Shown here in pieces: positions 26,770-40,300 of a DNA stretch of 64,000 nt; positions within the stretch are counted from its first letter, which is position 1, and each line of letters begins with the position of its first letter. The notes beneath the pieces were generated by a model. It searched no databases. It saw only the letters and a program-made list of their open reading frames with translations, and was not told the origin of the DNA. Source of the stretch: Dryocosmus kuriphilus (lineage: Eukaryota; Arthropoda; Insecta; Hymenoptera; Cynipidae); NCBI GenBank assembly GCA_038277395.1, contig CM076195.1, positions 157,690,411-157,754,410 on the forward strand, in the 5' to 3' direction. Both the position numbers and the translations under genes were made by a program.

Positions 26770-28330
26770 GGTCAATTCAATAATTTGTTTTAACTGACAA
26801 ATTATTTTTGGTGCAAAAGTTACATTTTTTGTTTAAAATTTAGCTGTTTCATTTTTGGTTGAGAATTCATCTTCTCTAGTTGAAAATTTAATTTTTTTTT
26901 GGAAATTCAATGGTTTTCTTAAAAATTCATCTTAGGTTGAAAATTCTGTTTCGTTGAAACTTTTAACTATTTATGATTGAAAATCAATTTTTGTGTGTTG
27001 AAAATTCCTTTTCTTTAGGGTTGATAATTTTAACTGTTTTTAGCTGAAAAATAATCTTTGGGTCAAAAGTCAGCTGTTAAAATTTTGGTAAGAATCAATC
27101 TTTTTAGTTCAAATTCGAAAGTTTTGCTAGAAATTCAAACAAGTTTGTTAAAACTTCACTTTTAAATGAAAATTAATTATTCTTAAATTTATCTTCTTAT
27201 CTTTCTTCGAAATTTAGCTGCTCCATTTTGTGTTCAGAATGCATCTTTTTTAGTTGCCTATTTTTGGTTTAGAATTCATCTTTTTTAGTTAAAAATTTAT
27301 TTTTTGGGGAAATTCAACAATTTCGTTAAAAATTCATCTTGGGTTAAAAAATCTTTTCTTTTGTTAAGAATACATCTTCCTTGTGTAGAAAATTCTTTAT
27401 TGAAAATTTCCTTTTTTGTGTTGATAATTCACTTATTTTGTTAAAAGCTGGTCTTTTTTTTTCAGTCAAAAGGTAAACCGTTTCGTTGTAAACTATTTTT
27501 TTTTTTGCTGAAAATATAACTTTTTTGAGTGAAAAATTCAAATATTTTGGTTGAAAGCTAAATTTTTTTTTTATGTGAGAATTCAACAATTTTTTGTTCA
27601 AAATCAATCTTTTTTTCAGAATTTAGTTGCTTCATTTTTGGTTGAGAATCCATCTTTTTATTTGAAAATTTAACCATTTTTAATGAAAATTCAACAATTT
27701 TGTTAAAAATGCATCTTTCGTTGAAAAAATTATGTTTTTTGATTGAAAATTCAACTGTTTGGCTGAAAATAATTTTTTGTTGTGATTAAAAAATGCATCT
27801 TTATTGTGTGGAAATTGAATAATTTTTTTTTTTTTTTGGTTGATAATTCAACTATTTCTGTTTTAAAAATAATAGTTTTTGTTTCAAAAGTCAATTAGAA
27901 TATTTTTGTTTTGAGAATTTATTCATCTTTTGTAGTTGAAAATTTAAATAGTTTGTCAAAAATTGGCCTTTTCAATTAAAAATTAAACTATTCTGTTAAA
28001 AGTTAATTTCTTGTTGTTGAAAATATAACTATTTTTGATTAAAAATTAATTTTTTTGTTTGAAGATGGAACTATTTTGGGTTCAAAATTAACCTTTTTTA
28101 TTCTAAATTAAGCTGTGTTATTTTTTTATTAAGAATTTGTATTTTTTAGATGAGAATTTAAAAATTTTTTTTTAAATTCAAGAATTTTGTTAAAAAGTTT
28201 ATCTTTGATTGAAAAATTATGTTTTTTTTAGTTGAAAATTCACTCTTTTTATTAAAAAATGCAACTTTTATGACTAAAAATTCAAATATTTGTTTGAAAA
28301 TTAAAAAATTAAAAATTCTATTTAGTATTA
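26770..28330. repeat. Minisatellite, inverted orientation
   Basis: TTGAAAATTCAACTATTTTG-type units, the complement of the family at 1-725. Open frames such as 27344-27607 are repeat translations. Confidence 0.8.
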
Positions 28331-28570
28331 TTTAGAAAATTACTTTTTTTAAAATTACTTTGTAGTTACTAATCATCTGAAAATATCGTTAGTATTTTAC
28401 TATTTTTTTAGGCTTAAGCAGTTCCTAGCACATTTTATATAGACTTGGTTCTGCCACATCATATTAGATTTTTCTGGCCCAGTCCTCTGTTATCAAATCT
28501 AATTTTTAATGTTGATTTTAAGATCTTATACGCCTGAGTGTAATAAGTCAGATTATGATAATAATTATTA

Positions 28571-28767
28571 ACAAGAATTAATAGCTTTGGAAGAAAAAAT
28601 TACTAGCTCCGCTGGGAATCGAACCCAGGTCTACAGTTTGCCGGGCAAGTGCTCTAAAGTGGCTAGAGCACTAGACCGGCAATCTTTAGACCTGGGTTCG
28701 ATTCCCAGTGGAGCTAGTCATTTTTTCTTTCACAGCTATTAATTATTATTATAATAATTATTCTTGT
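28571..28767. repeat. Palindrome made of two tRNA-like modules
   Basis: Left and right arms are complements about a centre near 28660. The inner part on the plus strand reads GGCTAGAGCACTAGACCGGC (A-box and anticodon-arm-like) and CCTGGGTTCGATTCCCAG (T-arm/B-box). The same module lies inverted on the left. The ends share ACAAGAAT/ATTCTTGT and AATTAATAGCT. Each module lacks a normal acceptor stem and full D-arm, so it is not called a tRNA gene; it looks like tRNA-derived SINE sequence in a foldback. Confidence 0.65.
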
Positions 28768-28827
28768 CTGAAGTATGTCGTTCTTATCTACACAAAACTT
28801 AATCAAAACTAATTTTTTTTTACACAG

Positions 28828-29640
28828 GATCGAGTGGTAGAGGAAAAACCCCAGAAGAAGAAGGTTCCTGTAATTGAAAGACAGTGGTACAGGCAGTACG
28901 AATTTTCTTCTCACAATTCCCGAAGAGGAATTCCTCTCCTCTAGTCTTGAAAGAACTGCGGAGGCTAAATCCCCGGGAAAAGCTAACACCAGAAAATCTT
29001 CATCTGCTCACAGTTTTCGGCAGAGGAGGGATCACTCAAAAAAATTGCTTCATGCAATGCACGATCTGGATTGCAGTTCCAGTCCGGAATTGAGTCCAGA
29101 TCGACTTACTGACAGAGAAGAGATAATGTACGTGAGACCCGATCCAGTCATAGCAGCTAAAATCCTAGGAACGCAGAAAAAAATTTCCGAAGTCCTGGAT
29201 GAAATTGCCTACAGACTTGGAAGAATTCCGCTACCAGATGGCGATAGAGATCTTCATAGGCGGCAACAGCGGGTCATGGAATTCTCCGTTAGATTTGCGA
29301 GAAATTATTTGTAACGACCTCGGGAGGCAAGTTGCAGAAATTCGAAGACACGTCAATGCTATTTCCCCAAGTTTTCAGGAAAAAAATCGGCAGAAGAGGT
29401 GTTATTTTTCACATCCAGGCGATTGAACAGAAACTATCGACTGCTCATCAACTTCTTCTGCACGCGTTAGTGCATATTGTAAACATATTCCCCAGTTCGG
29501 TACTTAAAGGACATCCGGGAAAGTTGAAGGAAATCTTTTTATTTTAAACAAGTTGTTGTTGATCTCAAAGAGTTTTGCGAGAAAATTCATCTTCTGCTCC
29601 GGAATTTGTTGGCTCTGGAGATATGGAAGGACTGCCTCTG
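28828..29640 (+). CDS. Host gene, exon 3, with several frameshifts (moonraker-like core)
   Basis: The acceptor ACACAG lies at 28827 and a GTAAGAG donor follows 29640. Coding changes frame several times: near 28880, near 29312 (RFARNYL to NDLGRQVAEI), near 29385 at an A-run, and near 29540. Stitched by eye it keeps natural-looking blocks: SPELSPDRLTDREEIMYV, GRIPLPDGDRDLHRRQQRV, QVAEIRRHVNAISPSF, LSTAHQLLLHALVHIV and DLKEFCEKIHLLLRN. The AHQ..L..AL..V block recalls the conserved core of moonraker/KIAA0753 proteins. The breaks are either sequencing indels or decay. Confidence 0.45.
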
Positions 29641-29756
29641 GTAAGAGAACAATTTATTGTAAGATTAGAAAAAAATCTACCTTCAAATTTAAAACGTTAC
29701 TGAAGTTTCGCAACGTTCATACGAAAAACGAAATATTAAAAAAAAGAAAGAAAAGA

Positions 29757-29935
29757 TGAGACCTCAAATTTTGTTGCTTTAAATAGTTCCTACTTCATGT
29801 CAAAAGATTCCCAAAAATGTCCCATCCCCCTACCACTTTCGGATCATACCCCTAAATCAACCCCTAAGCACTAGAAAAATTCATTAAAAATACCTAACTT
29901 CGAGACCCAAAAAAAAAAATTTTAATTGCAAGTAA
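29757..29935. repeat. First copy of ~145-bp satellite
   Basis: A unit with AGTTCCTACTTCATGTC, CCCCCTACCACTTTCGGATC, TCAACCCCTAAGCACTAG and TACCTAACTTCGAGACC. The same order of blocks recurs from 33050 on, beyond the Penelope-like insertion. Confidence 0.65.
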
Positions 29936-29939
29936 AACA

Positions 29940-32900
29940 TGATGGAAATTGACGACTTCTGACACTGGATTAATTAAATAATGTCATGTATTTCATTCCA
30001 ATTACAACGTTTTCGCAAACTCCAAAGGGTTTCATCTTCAGGTAAAGTGTCGACATAATTCAAAAGAGCAGTAAAATACAACCACATTTTTTGTCTGAGT
30101 GTGAATGTTTACAACAATCTGAGCAATAAATTCAGATTAATCGTAACTGTCATAATATAATGATGTCTAATTGAACAATTGTAAAAAAAATATTGCAGAG
30201 CTACAATTAATGATGACATAACTGAGAGATTTAGGTTAGATACAATTAGAAATCAAATCAACTGTACTTTACATCACACAATTGTGCACAAGAATTATGT
30301 GCCAATTGAGAAGATAAAATTGTAACTTTCAATTGGTTGATGGATATATGATAATTGAGTCGACAAAGGACCGAATCCCCAGAATTATGAATAGGTTTTT
30401 ATGGAGCAGAAAAACTTTCTGCTCCATTGTTTGACGTACAGAAGGAACCCAAAGAAAAATTTTGCTGAGATTTTTAACCACCCTGAAGTCCCATTTACCG
30501 TAGCGTCCTTAGTAAGATAATTTTGAGTCCGTGAAAATATTTTTACAAATTAAAATTAAGAAGAACAAATTCTGTTTAATTGAATTGGTTTAAAGCCTAC
30601 AATAGTATATCTAGAGTCAATTAAGACATTGTAAAATTGAACATAAAATTTAAGATACAACGTATTTTATTATAAAATTTTTTTAATAAGAACATTTCCT
30701 ATAATCCTGGTAAATTTTATCTTTTTCTCCTGAATATGAAAATCTCTATATTTTCCCAATCAAAATCATGTTTAAGAGTTATCTATAGTATTAAAAAATT
30801 CATTATGGGGGTATTTATGTTGTAAATATACATTGGTGAAGTTCTTTTTTTCTAATCTCGCAATCATATCTACCAGTTTGTCCTATATCACATTTATAGC
30901 AATTAATACAGGAAATAATATATACCCACCAGAACCTTATGTAATTTATCAAGTGGATCTTTTCCAAGTTTTTATAATATTATTAAGTTGTAGGACCACT
31001 TCTGAAATGTAAAGAGATATGAAATCAGCAGAAAATACGTTTTACTAGAATAAGACCCAATTATTAAATATAAAGGGAGTTGAATGGAATTTATAAATTT
31101 TGATTGCTTAAACCGAATTATTACTATTGTCATTGTATGGTACAGTTTTGTATGAAATTGAATAAGCTCTCAATGTTATTAATAATAAATTGTTTAGGAC
31201 AGTTGTTAAGAATTAAAGTTTCTTCAATAAATTTTAAATTATCATGATTGATACAAGCATCCACTTCAACCCAAAGAAGTGTAAACTAAATTCACTTGAT
31301 TTACTTTTATAATTCAACCAAGGATGATTTTGACATAAAATATATATATCTACTAACCATATATACTTATTTTTCCATTTAATTCCACAAAATCAAACAG
31401 TGATCAACAAATATAATCCATCTCGTAAAATAAACACCTAACATTGGAGAAAACTAAAAAAAACAAACAACTAAATTCATATCTACATGTGTCTAACCAA
31501 TTGAAACTTACCATGATTATACTTGAACAAGATTCAACCACCCACATAAAATTCAACACAAATAATCACTGGGAACAAATCCCACCCCCATCTTATTTCT
31601 ATCCAATCCCTAGACGACAATCAAAAACCTAAAAACATTTAAATCTAAAAATCTTGGCACATTTATCAAATCCCCCTAATGATACAAATTATATAATGTT
31701 CCCTGGTGTAGTACACAAAAAAATCCTGTATTAATTTGCAAAACCCCAAACACCCATTCCTACAAACTAGACAAACTGTGTACAATTAATTTAAGATAAT
31801 CCAAAAAAACCATTACATTTAAAATCCCATATTTAATCACATCAACAAACAAACACCCATACCATATTAAACATACCTTAACATAGACTATAACAAAATA
31901 AGACAATAAACATTTTGAATTGGGAAACATTAAATATCAGATTTTACCTCTAGATACCAAATCATATCTATTTTCTATAGATCTAATAGCTATATAATGT
32001 TCATTTAAAAAAAATAAATATTCCCCTAACCAAACACACCCATCAAATAAACCAATATCAATCCAGAAACCTCAAAAAAAAAAACATTAATAGTTCCAAA
32101 CATTTTTTATCAAACCTCTTTATTGACTCTTTCCCAATTTCCTATGACCAGATTTTTCTAACAATACAATTAAATCCCATAAATAAAAATTTAAACACTA
32201 TCCAACCAAAATATTTCTAAAAAAGCTTATAATAAACAATTTCGACAATAATTTATAATCCCAACAAATCACGCTTACTGTAATGACTTTAACCAATGTT
32301 AAAAACAATCACCAAAATTTTCTTTGGGTATAAACTTCAGTACATCAACAATGGATTCATAAAGTTTTTCTATTCCATTAAAAACCTATTCATATTCTAT
32401 TAAAACTATCAATTGTACATACTAAATAAATCAAATATAAATCAACCAAATTCCTCAACAGTTACCAATTAAATCTATATACCAAAATAACAAATTACAC
32501 AATCCCAAAATACTATTCATAACAGTCTGATGTAATTTCTAGTAAATTTATAATCAACTATCTTATATTTCTAACAACTACCACTATCTCAGTATAATCA
32601 CATACATATATTAACTCCATTAACATAAAACCTTCAATTAAAAAACCCCACCACTTTAATAATATTTCTATCAAAATCATAAATATATAATAAAAAAACA
32701 AATACGTCCCCAAAATAAATGATTCTAAACATAACTACAGATAAAATCAAAATAATCACAGATCAACAAAATCACATTTTTTGTCCCCTTACTGCTTATT
32801 GAACTATTTATCACAAAACTTTACCCTAAACATTAAAATCATTAAAGTTTTCGGAAACGTTGTACTTGGACTCAAGAACATACAACTCACCAAAATTTAA

Positions 32901-32960
32901 ATACAATACATTGTAAAAACAATCGTCATATCAATCATGTTTACTTCAATAAATCAACCC
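29940..32960 (-). mobile_element. Penelope-like element relic
   Basis: On the reverse strand a GIY-YIG-like block is readable near 30860-30930 (NCYKCDIGQTGRY). Upstream of it, at about 31140-31260, is CINHDNLKFIEETLILNNCP, resembling the linker between reverse transcriptase and endonuclease in Penelope-like elements. The 3' part (about 30010-30060) reads CCTGAAGATGAAACCCTTTG with GCGAAAACGTTGTAAT, the typical terminal sequence. A related fragment near 32850 could be the other terminal repeat. No intact frame; heavily decayed or badly sequenced. Confidence 0.55.
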
Positions 32961-33049
32961 ACCCTAATTCACTGACATAATTACCATCTATGAATTTCAA
33001 TCGAAAACCAACAAACCCTCATCATCCCCCCAAAATAATTTCCATTAAA

Positions 33050-36000
33050 AAAACCAAAAGATTTCCCAAAACAGTTCAATCCCTATCACTTTAGGATGAA
33101 ATCCAAATTAACCAAATCTATCATTAAACAAACCCTAATTTTGAGACCAAAAATTTTTTTCCTTTCAAAGGGGGTTCCATTTTTTGTCCAAAAAATTACC
33201 CCAAAAAAAGTTTCATTCCCCTATCACTTTTAGGGTTAATTCCCAAAACAAACCCCTAAACTTGAAAATTTTTAAAAAAAACCTAACTTTTAGAACCCCA
33301 AAATTTTTTTAGCTTTAATACTTCCACTGAAGTCCAAATATCCCAGAAAAAAAGTTTAAACTCTACCAATTAGGTTTTACGCCCCAAATCAAACCCCCAA
33401 AAAATTTAAAAATTTATTAAAAAAAAGGGCCCTAATTCCCCGGGATTTCCCAAAATTTTTTTTGCTTCAAGTGGTTCCCCTTTGATATTTCCCAAAGTTT
33501 CTAAAAAGTTTTCAAACCCTCTATCACTTTACCCCTTCCCCCCCCAAATTCAACCCGTTTAAAAAATGAGAAAAATTCCCCTAAAAATTTTCCAATCTTT
33601 GGACCCCAAAATCTTATTTTCCCTTTAAATGGTTTTCCTTCGGTTTTCCCCAAAAATTAAACCCAAAAAAATTTCCTTTCCCCCGTCACTTTTGGATTTT
33701 TCCCAAATCAACCCAAAATTTAAACATTAAAACCCTACCCTAATTTTTAGAACCCCAAAATTTTTTTCCTTCAAGTGGGTTTCCCTTTTTTTGGGCCAAA
33801 GATTAACCCAAAAATTTCATTCCCCCTATCACTTTAAAGGGTTAATTCCAATCAACCGCCCAAACATGAGAAATTTATTTAAAAAAACCCTTTAAAAATT
33901 TGGGGGACCCCAAAATTTTTTTTAGCTTTTTAAAAACTTCCCCTTGGGTTCCAAAAAATTCCAGAAAAAAAAATTCATTCTCTAGCACTTTAGGAAACCC
34001 CGCCCAAATTTAACCCCCCCAAAAATTAGAAAATTTATTAAGCATACCCCATTTCTGGACCCCAAAAACTTATTGCTTTAAAAGGTTTTCCATTTTGAAA
34101 GTCCCAAAGATTCCAGAAAAGCTCAAACCCTCTTCCCCTTTAGTATCGCATCCAAATCATGAACCGTAAATATTAGAAAATTCATTACAAACACCCCTAT
34201 CTTGGGACCCCAATTTATTCCCTCAAGTGGTTCCATTTGTTGTCCAAAGATTACCAATAAAAAGTTTCATGCCCCTATCACTTTAGGATTAATTGGCAAA
34301 TCAACCATACAACATAAGAATTTATTAAAAAAACCCTAACTTTTGAGGCCCAAAATTTTGTAGATAAAATACTTTCCATATGAATGTCCAAAGATTCCAG
34401 AAAAGTTCATCCCACTATCACTTTAGGACCCACTCGAACTCAACACCCTAAATATAGAAAATTCAACAAAAATATCCTGTCATTGGACCAAAATCTTAAC
34501 TGCTAACAAGTGGTTCCATTTGATCTCCAAAGATTCCAGAAAAATTCAAACGACTCACATTCCCCCTACCACTTTAGGATCCATACCCTCAAATCAACCC
34601 CTTAACATAAGAAAAAAATTCATTTTTATCAGAAAAACAACGGTATCTATGTTAAAGAAACCTAAACTTTTTGTCAGATATTATTTTAAGCATTAATAAT
34701 TATTAACCTTTCCTTGCCATTTGATTGTGTTGTATCGTCCCTCATAGATTTTAGCCCGAAAAATGGAAATTCATTTCCCGCGTATGACTTTAGTGACCAT
34801 ACCGTATTTTGATGGGATAAAAAAACCATAACGGGGTTGGTCCAAAACCGACCTCTTGGGTTAACGAACTCCGTACCCTGTTCTTTTTTTTTACCCCCAT
34901 AAATCTTAGTGCTAAAAACCAAAGTGGTTCGCACTCCAATCTCCGAAGATTCCAAAAGTCCTTTCGCAACAGTTATCGCCGGGCAACCACTTTTAGACGA
35001 TACGAAAACGACGAACGGATGACAAACGACCCGACTTGAACAACAACGGACAAATTCGAACCGAACCGACATACAGAACCAGAACCACGTCGAAAAAAAA
35101 ATAACCGTTTTATCCTACAAGTGGTTCCATTTTTTTCCAAAGACTACACAGAAAAGTTTCATGCCCTTCCAAACACCTGGAGGATTTAATCCCATGAATC
35201 AATCACGCGATACAGTTAGAAAGTTTATTAAACAATAAAATCCTAATACCTTTCGCTGATGAAAAAAATGGTGCCCAAAAGTTTGTAACCAATATAAAAT
35301 TTTTTACATTCTCATCCTCAAAGATTCCAGAAAAAAGGTATTTAAGTCCCTCTATCACTGTAGAACCACAGTCCCGCACTTTTCCGCGGGGGATATTTCC
35401 ATGAAAATTCTCGGGAAAATCCTGTCTTTGGACCACATGACCAACCTAAATTTCTTTCAGAAAAAACGGGTATCCATTTTAACGCCACGGGGTGGGGGGT
35501 CCTGTCCTGGTTCACACCTGCCCAAATGTACCACTTTAGGATCAAACCACAAATCAACGTCCCGTAACATAAGAAATCCATAAGAAAACCCGGTCTTAGT
35601 GACCCCCAAAATTGTCGTCGCTTCAAATCCGTCCCCACTTTTTCGTCCACGATATATAACAATCGGAAAGTTTCTAAACCCCGGCATTGGATTATGCTTT
35701 GGACCAATACTTCCCAAATCAAGGGTGCAATACAGAAAAAGCACTAAAAATATCCTACTTTTAACCCAGCCGGTTTATTGCTTGACCAGTTGGTTCCAGG
35801 GTTTAATGTCCATAAGAATTCCTGAAAGTTTCTTCCACCTAAATAATTAAAAAAAAATGCAATTTTTTTTTCGGCAAAAACACTATGGCGAGAATACATT
35901 AGAAAATAAATTTAAGAGTAAAAAATACCTGTGTACCTTTTAAAAAAATTTATTGCTTACAAGAATTTTGTAATAACCATTTGAAATGTTGATAAGATTC

Positions 36001-37350
36001 TGCAAACAGGTTTTTTTTTTGTACCACTTTCGGATCGAGAAAACCGATTATAATCAAAATCCAAAAAATATTCAAATTTTTTCCCGCCCAAACACAAGCC
36101 TAGACTTACCGAAACCCAAAAAATGAAATTGCTTCCAAAGGTTTGTTCCATTAATCGAAAAAGATCTACAAAAAAGTTTCATCTCTATAATCATTTTAAG
36201 GATTAATAATTCCAAATCAGAACGCACTATAGTTTTTTGGAGTTAAATTTCGTGAAATATATAAATGGATAACCTAAACTTTGAAAAACCAAACTTTTTC
36301 ATTGTTTCAAAAACTTCATTTGCAAGATCCAAAGATTTTTCCAGAAAATGTATTCAAACCCTTATCGGTTTTTAGCAGAATTGGTTCAAATCACCCCTAG
36401 GACATTAGAAGAGCCCACCCAAAATAACCCTGACTTTCCAAGACCCAATCGTTATATTTTAGCTTTAAGATACTATCCGAAAATCCTGCATTGTAAACGA
36501 AAAATATTTGCCAGAAAAAGAGTTTCAACCCCCTACCACTTTTAGGAATACCATCTTTACCAAATGTGTATTTTTTTTAACAAAAAAAATTCATTAATAA
36601 TACCCTATCTGTGTCGAGCACGAATTTAGTGGCTTTAAGTTTGGGGGTTCCCCATATTAGACGTCCAAAGATTCAAAAAGAGTGCTCATTCTCCTTAAGT
36701 TATCCTGATCAAGAGCCTTAAGCCAAATCAACCCCTAAATATCTTTTGTAATTTTTTTTACTAAAAAAATTCAAAATTTAATATCAAAATCTTATTGCCT
36801 AAAGTAGGTGGTTATATTTTTGGAAATTTTCAAAAGGACCCACGTAAAACGAATACCGAGCCCTCGAAATGGTGCACTTTAGAACGCAAAAACATCCGAA
36901 GCCCGCGAAACATTAAGCCGCGGAGGAGAATGGTGGTGGCCCCCGCCGGAAATACCGGGGGCAGATTTTCTTTCGTGATCCAAAATTTTATATGCTTCAA
37001 AACATGTGTATGACCAATTGGATTGTTTCAAATATTTCGCACAAGTCCAGTGTCATCATCCCTACGTAACACTTTCGGATCCAGCTAGAATAATCATCCT
37101 TCTAAGCAATTAAGGGGGAATTGGGAATAAAAATCCTATCATTAGGGGTCGCCCCCACAAAGTTATTGCTTTAATAGTGGTTCCATTTAATGCCCAAAAA
37201 ATCTGCAAAAATTTTTGCTTCACCCCTACCGTTTTATGGGGGTTTCTAGGCTGCCAAATGCAAAAACCTACGGATGCTAAATTGATTAAAAAAAATAACC
37301 CTAACTTCGTGACCTAATTTATTTTTTGCTTTTAAAACAGCCCGAGTTGA
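33050..37350. repeat. Degenerate ~145-bp satellite array
   Basis: The landmark CCCTATCACTTTAGGAT recurs at roughly 33086, 33222, 33363, 33521, 33682, 33823, 33988, 34132, 34272, 34411 and 34563, and less regularly to about 37230. Spacings are mostly 136-165. Other blocks per unit are GATTCCAGAAAAGTT, TTAGAAAATTCATTAA and AAGTGGTTCCATT. Copies differ by many indels and expanded C or A runs, which looks like poor consensus quality as much as age. Frames at 34686-35744 and similar are repeat translations. Confidence 0.7.
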
Positions 37351-40300
37351 CGCCATAGTAGGACTCAGGCGACCCAAATAGTCCCATTTCCCGTAGCACA
37401 TCTGAGCATCACACCAGGGTAAGCAAGCCAGTTTAAATGCAATTTGGGAAAATCTTGGGTCTCGAATTAGGGTATTTATTTTTGAATATTCTAATGTTTA
37501 GGGTCTTGATTGAGGTCTATGACCCAACAAAAGGCCAAATTGTTATCAAAGAATCAAAATAATTTTTTAAGAAAAAACGTGTCCATATTTCACCAATCAA
37601 ATGTGAACAGCAATAATAATAGGCAAAAAAAATTTTAGGCACGAGTTGGTAATAAAATTGTAACGTAAACTTGGGGTCCCGTCATTTTAAGGGTCTTAGC
37701 TTTGGAATTTGCCACTATCCGAATGCCCTTAGAGTTTTGAAACTTATTTAAGAATCTGTGGGACCATCAAATGTTCCCCCGGCCCCCTGCTATGGCAAGC
37801 GGGTTCCAAAAAAGTGTAGCACTCGAAATTATACGGTAAATTTTTCCACATGAATTTTGTCCCAATTCCACGCAATGCCCCCGCATAACAGTAACAATAC
37901 CATATATGCAAAGGGACAAAACTTTGTTGTCATAACCCCATCCGGACATCAAAAGGGCAACCGATATCAAACCATAAAAGCTAGGTCCCTAAGAGTAGGG
38001 TATATTAAATGATTTTATCTGTTAAGACTCAATGGGAGGGATCCTGAGATAAAAAACCTCTAGTCAAAACTTCATCTAAGCAATTTGTTGTTTTGGTCCA
38101 AGAAGATTTAAAACATTTAAACATAAGCGAGAAGTACGATTATATGTTGGACACAAAACCAAGATAAGTAATAAAAAGAAAGAGGAACGAATTGAGAAAG
38201 CAACATGTAAAAACCTCTTCTTTCCACAACCTTAAACAAAAATATGTGGTAAAAAAATTCGGGCCCCAGCCGAACTGGTGTAACTAAATATAAAAAATTA
38301 AATACATAAAAAATACCCCCCTTTATTGTCATGCGGTTGGGCGGTTACAAGATACCCACAACCATTTATTTTGAAAAAAAAGTTAAAAAGAAAAAGAGTA
38401 ATTAATGTAGAAGTTAACACTCCAGGAACCCCCCCCCCCTTTTCTTCTATCTCAAAATTATGTTAAGTTTAAGTTTATTCAAGAAGTTGGGAATTTATCT
38501 TACCTATTATGATCTATATAAAAATCCCCCCCCCCACGTATATTCTTAATGCGCTTTTTTTGAAGGCCATTTAAAATACTCACAACCTACTATAAAACCT
38601 GTCCCTACAATCAAAAAATCCTCCTCCAAGCATCCAAAGTATGGGGGAAAAAAAGAAAGAGAAATGGGGGTGAGAAAACAACCTTCAAAACCGCTTTTGC
38701 CCTCGGTTCCTTGGAGGTGTGACTTATCTGAATTTCCCTTTCCTCTAAGTTTACGGAAAAGAAGAAAGAGATTCCGTTTTATTATTCATCATCAGAGAAG
38801 GTCCTTTAGATTTAGCAAACATTTGACTTTTGACCGACATCATGAAATCACCGACGTTTTAGGACCACCCCTGAATTCCCAAAAAATGGTTTATGAAATA
38901 CGACGTGTCCTGTTATGTTGGAATATTCGTCGTTGTCGTGTACGTTGAACGGTGCCGATCCGTTGTCGTATTTGAATTTGTCACGCCTGTTTCGCCGACG
39001 AAACATATCTCATCAAGGACTAATCGGTATTAGATTGACGCTTATGGTACAAATTTGACTTTCTCGTTTCCAAAAAGAAAGGATAGTTCATGTTAAATCT
39101 CCGACCGTTTTTGACCAACGTTTTATGGTTTTATCCATCAAAAACAAAAACGGTTTCCACCCACAAAATCAAAAAACCATTTTCCGGCCTAAACTATCCG
39201 AGATACAAAACAACGTAAGATAGTAAAATTGTTCTACACCTCAAAAAAAAATCACTAATTTTGTCTTAACCTTGTTTTGATACAGAAATGAACGGTTTTT
39301 TTTGAGTCAAGAACAACGCTATTAACATTTAGATAACTGTGTTTAATCCGACCCAAGAATATTCCCCGATCCCCCCCCCCCGATCGGCGTTAAGAACAAA
39401 GATTGTTCGATCCGTAAAAAAGTTCTGGAAAAACCATTTTTTCATAAAATGCTTGTTGTTTTAACGGACTAACACGTATTATAAAATTAAAGATTGCGGA
39501 AATTATTTTGCGCCAAACCACTTCGGTAAGAAACGAAAAATATATAAAAATCAAACCTGTTGGCCTCGACATTTTACCATGTTTTGCTTTCTTATATCAT
39601 TTTTTTTATTGATAACAGCGTTATTTTTTAATCAGAAATGATTCATCGTGAAAAAACGTTATTCAACATAAATCAAAAAATCCATTTTTCTGGCTTAAAC
39701 TGTATGAAAAGATAACCAATAAAAATATTAAGAAGAAACAATTGTTTCATCTTGGAAAAAATCTACAAAAATTTTTTCATAAGATTAACGTTATTTTTTA
39801 GGAAAGTCGAAATGTCAACGAAATATAAAGCATTTTTATTTGGTTTAAAATTTGGAAGAAAACGCTTTAAAAGACTTTACCAATCTAAAACTGGGTTCCC
39901 CGCCAAAAAACCGCGCAATTATTTGCGATATTGCAACGAGTGTCACAAACTCAAATGTATTCCTTAAGGTCGAAAGTAGAAAGGAAACAAATAATTTCTT
40001 CTGTCAATTTCTCAATTTAAAGAATTTAGAACGATCTTTGTTAATCCAAAACAACCGATTTTCTTGAAGCGCGAAAACACGGTTTTTTAATCGTAATCGG
40101 AGCGAGAAAAACGTTTGTTTTTTTTAAACGTATCGAGCGTGCGAAGCTCGATGCGCGGCGTACGCCGCGATTTTACAGAATTTTTCCCCCGGCAGCCAAA
40201 AAACTTAGTACGGTAAATGGGGTGGCAAAAGATAGATAAGACGGAAAAATTTATATAGACTCATAAAACAAAGTTATTATTTATTTAACTTTTTGCATTT

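Larger units (their letters stand above)
25423..28827. other. Intron 2 of host gene, filled with two repeat families
   Basis: 25810-26760 is a TTTAAAATCNCTTGAAAT-type repeat with a higher-order period near 290 bases. 26770-28330 is the AT minisatellite in inverted orientation. 28571-28767 is a tRNA-like palindrome. The intron ends in a TTTTTTTTACACAG acceptor. Confidence 0.5.

Noticed and set aside
28600..28720. Functional tRNA gene on either strand
   Set aside because: B-box and part of the A-box are present, but no complete acceptor stem or D-arm could be folded; it fits a SINE-derived palindrome better.
34686..37013. Cluster of overlapping 60-128 residue frames
   Set aside because: They fall in the degenerate satellite and appear on both strands without codon-like structure.
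40130..40180. GC-rich hairpins (GCGCGGCGTACGCCGCG) as a regulatory RNA
   Set aside because: A short isolated palindrome in poor-quality sequence; nothing around it supports a structured RNA.
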